Assembly: GCA_030616425.1 (NCBI GenBank)
Contig: JAUWXJ010000056.1
Coordinates: forward strand, 1-11,732
From: Desulfobacterales bacterium
Lineage (GTDB): Bacteria; Desulfobacterota; Desulfobacteria; Desulfobacterales; C00003060
Length of the DNA stretch: 11,732 nt
Reading direction: 5' to 3'
A program made the position numbers and the translations under genes. The notes beneath the pieces were generated by a model. The model was not told where the DNA came from, ran no database searches, and saw only the letters and a program-made list of their open reading frames with translations. Shown in pieces: positions 1-6,417 of the stretch (position 1 is the stretch's first letter; the number at the start of each line of letters is the position of its first letter).

Positions 1-547
1 CAGGTCTTATAGTTCCCAGGAGAATACGATGGTTATGACTCAGGATCTTAGGGCGACCATGCAGTTGATGGTGACGGAGATCAGGATGGCGGCGTGTGAC
101 CCCACTGAGGCCGGAGGCATAGGCTTTGTGGATAATGCCGACGATAGGTTTGACACGGATGCTAATTCCATACACTTTACGCGGGATATCTACGCCACAA
201 ACAACACCGGCAATCCAGACGGGGATACGAATGACTCCCACGAAGATATCAACTATTATCTTTACGAGTCGGGTGGGATACAAAAGCTAGGGAGAAGGAC
301 AGGTGGAGCCGTAAATCCTCAACCTGTGGCTGAAAATATCACCAGTCTCACCTTCTCCTATCTCTTTGAGGACGGGGACCAAGGGACTCCCAATGAAACG
401 GACGGGGATACAACGAACGACCTGGCCGACATCAGGTTGGTCCAAGTCTCTGTGACAGGTGAAACAGCCGAGGTAGACCCTATAACAGGTCAAACCAAGC
501 AGCGAACCGTGACGACCTGGGTCAAGGTACGAAATCTAGAGTTTTGA
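1..547 (+). CDS. pilW: PilW-like type IV minor pilin, C-terminal part (5' end outside window)
   Basis: The reading frame is open from base 2 to the TGA at 545-547, giving 181 visible residues. The first ATG in frame (29) is probably internal, because the frame continues upstream and the residues around it (SSQENT then MVMTQDLRATM) match the helix and early globular part of PilW-family minor pilins, including the EIRMAACDP segment. The prepilin leader and hydrophobic helix must lie left of the window. PilW sits in the inner-membrane initiation/tip complex with PilV, PilX and PilY1 and helps start pilus assembly. The globular part has two acidic stretches, at about 218-247 (DGDTND...ED) and 371-421 (DGD...DGDTTND), followed by beta-rich sequence ending TTWVKVRNLEF. 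The stop overlaps a possible TTG codon of the next frame, and pilV follows 17 nt later. PilW is favoured over other minor pilins by the QDLRA/EIRMA signature and the gene order. Confidence 0.82.
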   Translation, partial: RSYSSQENTMVMTQDLRATMQLMVTEIRMAACDPTEAGGIGFVDNADDRFDTDANSIHFTRDIYATNNTGNPDGDTNDSHEDINYYLYESGGIQKLGRRTGGAVNPQPVAENITSLTFSYLFEDGDQGTPNETDGDTTNDLADIRLVQVSVTGETAEVDPITGQTKQRTVTTWVKVRNLEF

Positions 548-564
548 AAAGAGAAGATTTAACA

Positions 565-978
565 ATGAACGAAAAAGGATTTTCCCTTCTTGAGATCTTG
601 ATAGCCTTATCTATTTTTTCCATTGGTCTTTTGGCAGTGGCCGAGATGCAGATCATGGCTATGAAGGGGAATGCCTTTTCCAGCAAAACGACCGGGGGCA
701 CAACCCTTGCCCAGGATCAGATGGAACAGTTGATGGCACTTACCTATTCGAGTCAAACGACTGACAATAATCTTGTTGACACAGATAGCGATGGGGATGC
801 TGGGCTAAATGACGCTACGACAACTACAGCAGATTTTAATCAGACTCAAGATACCTACACCATCTATTGGAATATTTCAGATGATTCAGTCATGCCCAAT
901 ACAAAGACTATTAATGTCATTGTTACATGGGATAACAGCAGTGTTTCGATTCAAAATATCAAGCCCCGGATAGATTAA
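565..978 (+). CDS. pilV: PilV-like type IV minor prepilin
   Basis: This is a 137-residue class III prepilin. It starts MNEKG and then FSLLE, the short leader and prepilin-peptidase (PilD) site, with cleavage after Gly5 and Glu at +5 of the mature protein. A hydrophobic helix follows (about residues 6-28) and then a small globular domain. I chose the ATG at 565 over the TTG at 544. It gives a normal five-residue leader and has a purine-rich ribosome site (549-556) 8 nt upstream; the longer form would add a charged seven-residue extension. Its place between PilW and PilX supports PilV, a minor pilin of the tip/initiation complex. Residues 72-83 (DTDSDGDAGLND) have Asp at positions 1, 3, 5, 7 and 12 and Gly at 6 of a 12-residue loop, resembling an EF-hand calcium loop. 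The name PilV comes from context and N-terminal pattern; another minor pilin class (FimU/GspI-like) is possible. Confidence 0.85.
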   Translation: MNEKGFSLLEILIALSIFSIGLLAVAEMQIMAMKGNAFSSKTTGGTTLAQDQMEQLMALTYSSQTTDNNLVDTDSDGDAGLNDATTTTADFNQTQDTYTIYWNISDDSVMPNTKTINVIVTWDNSSVSIQNIKPRID

Positions 979-991
979 GGATAGACTGAGT

Positions 992-1579
992 ATGAAAATG
1001 CCTTTTGTGTTGAATAATGAGAAAGGTTCCGTCATCGTCGTTGCACTTTTGTTGTTGGTGTTCCTCACCTTGATAGGGATAGGTGCAACCACGACAAGTA
1101 CGACGGATATACAGATTGTCAGAAACGAAAAATCCCACAAGGTTGCCTTTTATCAGGCTGATAGCGGTGTTTACTCCACCCCGAAGCTTATCTCTGAAAG
1201 CATCGAACAGGCCGCCAATCCAACCCAAGACGCTACTTCCGGCACTGCTATCAATATTAATTATCTCGACACAGATGACGCAGCTACGAGTAGTTTTTAC
1301 AATGAGCTCATGGGGTACCAGGCCAATGATGCCGACAGAGATATAGGGTACACGCTCGGTAATTACAATGTCCAGGTGGATGTTCAACGCGACAGGGCAG
1401 AATCCCTGGTGGGCGGAGGGGCTGAATTCGGCGCCGGCGCTGAAGGGGTCGGCGTGGGCGCAACCGGCGGCGTGGCCATATATTACGATATGGATTCCGA
1501 AGGAAACGGCCCTGATTCCGCAACATCCAATGTCCTGGCCTCCTACCGCAAAGTCATTGGGACTGCAGGAGGGTTGTAA
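992..1579 (+). CDS. pilX: PilX-like type IV minor pilin
   Basis: This 195-residue protein opens with the PilX N-terminal pattern: a short basic leader ending NEKG, then SVIVVALLLLVFLTLIGIGA (residues 13-32). Next comes the TTTSTTDIQIVRNEKS...AFYQADSGV segment (33-60) that typifies this family. The likely peptidase site is after Gly12. The mature +5 residue is Val17, not the Glu found in most type IV pilins; the related T2SS tip pseudopilin GspK also lacks it, which suits a tip position. A Gly/Ala-rich stretch (about 141-160) lies in the C-terminal part, followed by VAIYYDMDS, a final beta-like segment and AGGL. The gene starts 13 nt after pilV and ends 2 nt before pilY1, so all are probably co-transcribed. 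An AAGGA at 976-980 could serve as ribosome site. The ATG at 998 is an alternative start only two codons downstream. Confidence 0.85.
   Translation: MKMPFVLNNEKGSVIVVALLLLVFLTLIGIGATTTSTTDIQIVRNEKSHKVAFYQADSGVYSTPKLISESIEQAANPTQDATSGTAININYLDTDDAATSSFYNELMGYQANDADRDIGYTLGNYNVQVDVQRDRAESLVGGGAEFGAGAEGVGVGATGGVAIYYDMDSEGNGPDSATSNVLASYRKVIGTAGGL
1567..1573 (+). promoter_or_regulatory. Shine-Dalgarno site of pilY1
   Basis: AGGAGGG lies 8 nt upstream of the ATG at 1582 and inside the end of pilX. It is the strongest ribosome site in the minor pilin set and fixes the pilY1 start, directly in front of a good signal peptide. Confidence 0.7.
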
Positions 1580-1581
1580 TC

Positions 1582-4500
1582 ATGATAAGACAAAGAGCCT
1601 ATATAATTCTACTGGTTATTGCCTTTATTACGACAGGTGTACAGACAGGTTTCGCTGTAGAACCGAATATGGCCGACTATACCAATTACCCGATCTTCAC
1701 GGTCCAGTCGGTTAAGCCGAATATCCTGATCATCCTGGACAACTCAGGCAGCATGAACTTTAATGCCTATGGGACCTATCCCAGAGACGGTGGAACCGTT
1801 ACCGACGCTCCTTATTCATGCGGTGAGGTAGATGTCAGGGTGGCGCAATCTAAAGATGATGCAGAAGAAGATACTGATAACCAAACTTGTTGGTACAATA
1901 GCACTGATCTGGATCATGGGGGATTTAGCGCCGCCAGCAATGACGCGCTGTTAGGCATACGTTTCCAGCGTGTGGGCATCCCCCAGGGGGCGACCATTAC
2001 GAGCGCCTACATAGAGTATGAGGCCTATGCCACAAGTACAACAGCCCCTGCGAGTACTTCTTTCACAATCGTCGGGGAGGCAAGTGACCATGCAGCGCAA
2101 TTCACAAGCGCTAACGCCAACATATCCGGCAGAGCCGATACCACCGCTTCCGTGGCATGGAATAATGTGGCTGCATGGACAACGGGCAACACATACCAGA
2201 CTCCTGATCTGACCTCTATTGTCCAGGTGATCGTAAACAGGGACGGGTGGTCGAGTGGCAATGCCATGGTCTTTAAGATCAGCGGTACTGGAAAAAGGGA
2301 TGCAACGGCTTATGACGACGGTCCACTGCTCCACGTGGAGTACACGGGCGAATGTGAGAAGTATTACGGCTATTTTGATCCTGACGCAATGTATACGTAT
2401 AGTAGTAATGTGTTTTCCAGGGATGCAGGCGGCAATTGGAGCGGCAACTTCTTGAACTGGGTCTCCATGAGAAGGGTCGATGCACTCAGAAAGGTTCTGA
2501 TGGGAGGCCTTGCTACGAGCCGCACGGGCGGCGGGAATCAGACGAATATCGGTGAAGACCCGGCCCAATCTTCCCGCGTATTCAATAAGTGGTATAATGG
2601 TTCCGGAGTCTCTCCCTATAATGGAAATTACAGATATAAAATGGAAGACGGGTATATCAAAGTATATAACAGTTCCGGGACTCGTCAAGACAGCTACAAT
2701 ATTAAGGTCGAAAAAGACGTGGCCAACGAGCCCGACGATTTTTATGAGGGAAACCTGGCCGGTGTTCTCCAGAGAGTGGGGGACAAGGCGCGTTGGGGGA
2801 ATATGTGGTTCGATGAAGGGACAGGGAGTAATGATAGCGGAGGCTTTATCGCAAATCGTATTGGCACGAATATGACCACCCTCATTACGAATCTTCAAAA
2901 CACAGGAGCCGACACCTGGACGCCACTGGCAGAGACCTATTACGTGGCCATGCAGTACTTCAAGCAGGAATCCGTCGCAAGCGGGCTCGATTATTTCAGC
3001 AACGCTACGGGTCCTTTGAATAATGCTAATGACCCTTTCTATCATGATGGTTCCTTTATTCCCTGCGCCAAGAGTTTTGTCATCTTGCTTACCGACGGAG
3101 CCTCCACAAAGGACAGCAAGATACCCGCAGACCTGAAGGATTACGACAATGACGGCAATGAGAACACTGCTTGTAACGAGTCTACCAATAGAAACTGTGA
3201 TTACGATTCCGGAGGCACCAATTATCTGGATGATATTGCACTTTATGCCCGCACAAACGACCTTAGAACCGATCTCGACGGGGATCAAAACATGATCCTG
3301 TATGTGATCTATGCGTTTGGCAGTGATGATAATGCCCGCAGCCTGTTGAAAGATGCTGCCAGGAACGGCGGTTTTATCGACAAGGACGGCGACAACTTGC
3401 CTGACGGCGACTATGATGACCCTGCCGCGGACAGACTTGAGTGGGATGAGGACGGCGACGGAGTCCCTGACACCTACTTTGAAGCCACTAGCGGTTATGA
3501 GCTGCAAGAAGAACTCCTTAATGCCATCACCGCCATCCTGGAAAGGGCTGCCGCGGCCTCGGCTGTTTCAGTGCTGGCCACATCCGGCGAGGGCGAAGGA
3601 AACCTGGTGCAGGCCTATTTCAAGCCTGCTGTAACAAGCGGCACAGACGAAATAAACTGGGTTGGCTACATTCAGTCCATGTGGGTGGATGAGCAGGGGA
3701 ATATGAGAGAGGACACAAACGGGAACCGAGCCCTGGATATAGGCACTGACAAGGTCATTACATATGACGTTGATGATAGTGGAAATACAGTAGTAAATCG
3801 TTTTGCTGTAACTGTCGGCGATCCCTACCCTGACATTGACAGCGATACGCCTACGACCATTGAAATGAGTGATATCAACCCTCTCTGGGAGGCAAATGAA
3901 GTTATGTCCGGCGTCTCTCCTGATGATCGCAAGATTTTCACCTTTATTGATAAAAATAGCGACCAGGCCGCGGACGAGCCCTTTGGTGATAATGATCCGT
4001 TTGACGACGACGGCGAGGTCGTCAGACTTCATGCCACCGGTTTTTCGAATATAAAGCCATATCTTGGCGTCCAGGATGGCGCTACCTGGAGTTATCTGGG
4101 GACCAGCCATGATGACAGGGCAAAGAATCTGATCGAGTATATCCGTGGAAATGATACAGGTCTTCTCGGGACTACCAACGTGAGATCAAGGACACTTGAT
4201 GGGAATGTCCATATGCTGGGAGACATTGTTCATTCCACGCCGGTTTCCGTGGCCAAACCGCCTGACAACTATGGGTTAATCTATGGCGATCAAACGTATG
4301 AGGCATATTACAATCTTTATAAGGACCGCGAGACAGTCATTTTTGTCGGCACCAACGACGGAATGCTGCATGCCTTTACCTCCTGGAGGTATAATGTTGC
4401 CTTAAAAAAATTTGAAGACCCCGGAGAAGTGGCGGGTGAGAGTATCGGGGCTGAAATATGGGCATATGTTCCACAGACACTGCTGCCCCATCTCAAGTGG

Positions 4501-5934
4501 CTGCCGGACCCGGACTATACCCATGTCTACTACGTGGACTCGAAGCCCAAGGTCGTGGACGCCAGGATATTCACCGCGGACAGCGACCACCCCAACGGCT
4601 GGGGGACCGTTTTGATCGGCGGCCTGAACATGGGAGGTAAAGATATCTGGGCTGAGGATGATTTCGATGACGGCACAGGAACGCTGGTGTCTGAAACCAG
4701 AAACTTCTTTCCAACCTATTTCTGCATAGACGTAACCAAACCAAGAGAACCCAGACTGCTGTGGGAAAGGTATTACGACGATCTTGGCCTGACCACGTCT
4801 TTCCCGGCGGTTTTGAGGGTACAGGATGAATGGTTCGCTGTATTTGGCTCAGGCCCCACCGATTACGATGGAACCAGTACCAACAATGGACACATATTTG
4901 TGGTCGATCTTGAGGATGGAACACCTTACAAGAATGGGACTGATGACTGGCTTTTTGAAACCTCGGAGACCAAGGCCTTCATGAGTTCACCGGTGACCCT
5001 TGACAAGGAGATGAATTTCAATGTCGATGCCATATATATCGGGGAGACATATGAATCGGGAAGCAATTGGAAGGGGAAAATGTACAAGGTGACCATCCCC
5101 TGGACTGGCACGGGGCAATATGGAAGTACAGCTAGTGATTATGTTGATGTTCCCGATGACGGCAGTAATCCCTGGACGCTGTCTTGTCTGTTTGATTCAC
5201 CCAGGCCTATCACCGCACCGGCCGCGTTGAGTATAGACAGCCTGGATAATGCATGGGCATATTTCGGGACGGGCCGGTATCTTAACGATGCTGATAAATC
5301 GAGCACTGATACCGAGTATTTTTTTGGTATCAAAGACCCGTTTTTCAATAGTGCCCGGACCCCTACTAATTATTATCACAGCGATCTCAACGATGCTTCA
5401 ACCCTTACTCTTGTCGAAAACGACCTTTTTAATGCAGATCCTTACATAGTTGTTGAGGGCGGCGCGGTGTATAAAAATGACGCATATTATAAAACCTTTG
5501 ACGGTTTAATACAGGAAGCCCAGCTAAAAGACGGCTGGCTCAGGACCCTGAGCACCTCAGGAGAACGTATGCTAAACAAGGCTTCCATGCTTGGCGGCAT
5601 TGTTTTTGCCCCGAGCTTTGTGCCCAATACCGACGTTTGCGGGTTCGGAGGTGACAGCTACCTGAATGGCTATTACTATGAAACAGGCACTGCGTATTCA
5701 GAGTGTATATTTGCTGACGGCACGGAGACAGTAACAATTGACAGTGAGACGAAATATAGAGTACGGGATAAAATTTCGCTCGGCGCGGGCATGGCATCGA
5801 GTCTTGGTCTGCACATAGGAAAGGAAGAAGGGGCTAAAGGGTTTATACAACAAAGTACAGGGGCCGTGGTGGACCTCACCCTTACCCCTGCCTTTAATAT
5901 AAAAAGTGGCCTGGTAGGCTGGCGAGAAAGATAA
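1582..5934 (+). CDS. pilY1: PilY1-type pilus tip adhesin with vWA domain and C-terminal beta-propeller
   Basis: PilY1 caps the minor pilin complex, promotes pilus extension and acts in adhesion and surface sensing. The protein has 1450 residues. A signal peptide covers about 1-25 (cleavage after GFA). A von Willebrand A domain runs from about 47 to 580; its metal site is visible as DNSGSM (53-58), the Thr of TWTPLAE (447) and Asp505 of LLTDG. Between the first two parts, residues about 84-255 form an inserted beta-sandwich-like domain (VAQSKDDAEE to LLHVEYTG); the usual PilY1 sequence resumes at YYGYFDPDAM. Acidic loops at 600-608 and 622-630 (DEDGDGVPD) resemble calcium-binding repeats, and others lie near 711-731. 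The C-terminal PilY1/PilC propeller includes GDIVHSTPVSV (880-890) and VGTNDGMLHAF (922-932). The tail has the family-type APSFVPNTDVCGFGGDSYLNG. Ten cysteines remain after signal removal. Length is in the upper normal range, partly because of the insert. Confidence 0.95.
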   Translation: MIRQRAYIILLVIAFITTGVQTGFAVEPNMADYTNYPIFTVQSVKPNILIILDNSGSMNFNAYGTYPRDGGTVTDAPYSCGEVDVRVAQSKDDAEEDTDNQTCWYNSTDLDHGGFSAASNDALLGIRFQRVGIPQGATITSAYIEYEAYATSTTAPASTSFTIVGEASDHAAQFTSANANISGRADTTASVAWNNVAAWTTGNTYQTPDLTSIVQVIVNRDGWSSGNAMVFKISGTGKRDATAYDDGPLLHVEYTGECEKYYGYFDPDAMYTYSSNVFSRDAGGNWSGNFLNWVSMRRVDALRKVLMGGLATSRTGGGNQTNIGEDPAQSSRVFNKWYNGSGVSPYNGNYRYKMEDGYIKVYNSSGTRQDSYNIKVEKDVANEPDDFYEGNLAGVLQRVGDKARWGNMWFDEGTGSNDSGGFIANRIGTNMTTLITNLQNTGADTWTPLAETYYVAMQYFKQESVASGLDYFSNATGPLNNANDPFYHDGSFIPCAKSFVILLTDGASTKDSKIPADLKDYDNDGNENTACNESTNRNCDYDSGGTNYLDDIALYARTNDLRTDLDGDQNMILYVIYAFGSDDNARSLLKDAARNGGFIDKDGDNLPDGDYDDPAADRLEWDEDGDGVPDTYFEATSGYELQEELLNAITAILERAAAASAVSVLATSGEGEGNLVQAYFKPAVTSGTDEINWVGYIQSMWVDEQGNMREDTNGNRALDIGTDKVITYDVDDSGNTVVNRFAVTVGDPYPDIDSDTPTTIEMSDINPLWEANEVMSGVSPDDRKIFTFIDKNSDQAADEPFGDNDPFDDDGEVVRLHATGFSNIKPYLGVQDGATWSYLGTSHDDRAKNLIEYIRGNDTGLLGTTNVRSRTLDGNVHMLGDIVHSTPVSVAKPPDNYGLIYGDQTYEAYYNLYKDRETVIFVGTNDGMLHAFTSWRYNVALKKFEDPGEVAGESIGAEIWAYVPQTLLPHLKWLPDPDYTHVYYVDSKPKVVDARIFTADSDHPNGWGTVLIGGLNMGGKDIWAEDDFDDGTGTLVSETRNFFPTYFCIDVTKPREPRLLWERYYDDLGLTTSFPAVLRVQDEWFAVFGSGPTDYDGTSTNNGHIFVVDLEDGTPYKNGTDDWLFETSETKAFMSSPVTLDKEMNFNVDAIYIGETYESGSNWKGKMYKVTIPWTGTGQYGSTASDYVDVPDDGSNPWTLSCLFDSPRPITAPAALSIDSLDNAWAYFGTGRYLNDADKSSTDTEYFFGIKDPFFNSARTPTNYYHSDLNDASTLTLVENDLFNADPYIVVEGGAVYKNDAYYKTFDGLIQEAQLKDGWLRTLSTSGERMLNKASMLGGIVFAPSFVPNTDVCGFGGDSYLNGYYYETGTAYSECIFADGTETVTIDSETKYRVRDKISLGAGMASSLGLHIGKEEGAKGFIQQSTGAVVDLTLTPAFNIKSGLVGWRER

Positions 5935-5948
5935 AGGGGGGCCGTGCT

Positions 5949-6320
5949 ATGACAAGGATTAGTAGAGGATATCTCATTCAAGCAATGGCATGGGTGTTTA
6001 TACTGCAAGCTTATCTAGTCGTGGGGGCAGGGGTGATCCTTGCAGAAACCACAACGACAAGAACCTCCGTGACGATCAAGAGCAAGGAGAGAAACACCAT
6101 AATAACATCAGATGGAAAGCGTTTCCTGATAACGGATTCGACTAAGACTTTCGATGTGAAGGGTCGCCAGATGGTGGAAGCCAATAATGTCCCCGTGCCG
6201 TGTAAGGCTGTAATCTACTATCAGCCAACAATGAATGGCGATCCTGTTGCCTTGAAAATCGTAGTCAGACGCATCATTCCCGTCCCTAGTACGAGTTTGC
6301 CTCCCACCACGCCTCAATAA
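5949..6320 (+). CDS. small secreted protein of unknown function behind pilY1
   Basis: I do not recognise this 123-residue protein. Residues 1-32 look like a signal peptide: basic start MTRISRG, hydrophobic core AWVFILQAYLVVGAGVI, and likely cleavage after the Ala of ILAE. The mature part is about 90 residues: a Thr-rich start (TTTTRTSVTI), alternating beta-like segments (NTIITSDGKRFLITDSTKTFDV, described here only by pattern), one cysteine in VPVPCKAVIYY, and a Pro/Thr/Ser-rich tail. This pattern suggests a small beta-barrel with an OB-like look, but that is inference. It starts 14 nt after the pilY1 stop, with a ribosome site AAGGGGGG at 5934-5941 and 7 nt spacing, and ends in TAATAG. Its position suggests the last gene of the minor pilin/pilY1 operon and an exported partner of the tip complex. 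It could instead be an unrelated periplasmic protein. Confidence 0.75.
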   Translation: MTRISRGYLIQAMAWVFILQAYLVVGAGVILAETTTTRTSVTIKSKERNTIITSDGKRFLITDSTKTFDVKGRQMVEANNVPVPCKAVIYYQPTMNGDPVALKIVVRRIIPVPSTSLPPTTPQ

Positions 6321-6417
6321 TAGGTCAGAAAAGGATCATGATCTACCATTGAAAGGACCCTCATCCCGCCTTTTTCTCTTCCCTCCAAGGCGGTGCTGTG
6401 TTAGATAATTTAGCATT
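6321..6417 (+). other. intergenic gap between the tip operon and the ATPase gene
   Basis: This 97-nt gap is the largest break inside the plus-strand block. It holds a perfect 10-bp palindrome GATCATGATC (6334-6343) and an inverted repeat CCGCCTT/AAGGCGG (6366-6372 with 6387-6393, 14-nt loop). A weak -10-like GATAAT (6404-6409) ends 8 nt before the ATPase start. No convincing -35 element matches it, and no T-run follows the hairpin, so neither a promoter nor a terminator can be called firmly. No Shine-Dalgarno sequence is visible before the ATG at 6418. The gap may separate two transcription units or simply be a spacer in one operon. Confidence 0.35.

Noticed and set aside
544..564. TTG start for pilV adding seven residues
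   Set aside because: It overlaps the pilW stop and would give a longer charged leader. The ATG at 565 gives a standard MNEKG leader with a ribosome site in front.
1951..3507. 518-codon open frame on the minus strand inside pilY1
   Set aside because: It lies wholly opposite clear PilY1 coding sequence. It shows no recognisable domain and has an Ile/Val/Arg-heavy composition expected from the complement of GC-rich codons.
3568..4110. 180-codon minus-strand open frame in pilY1
   Set aside because: It is opposite the PilY1 linker/propeller coding region with no ribosome site or domain pattern.
6349..6377. Sigma-70 promoter with TTGAAA as -35
   Set aside because: The hexamer 17 nt downstream (TTTTCT) is a poor -10 match, so it was not called.
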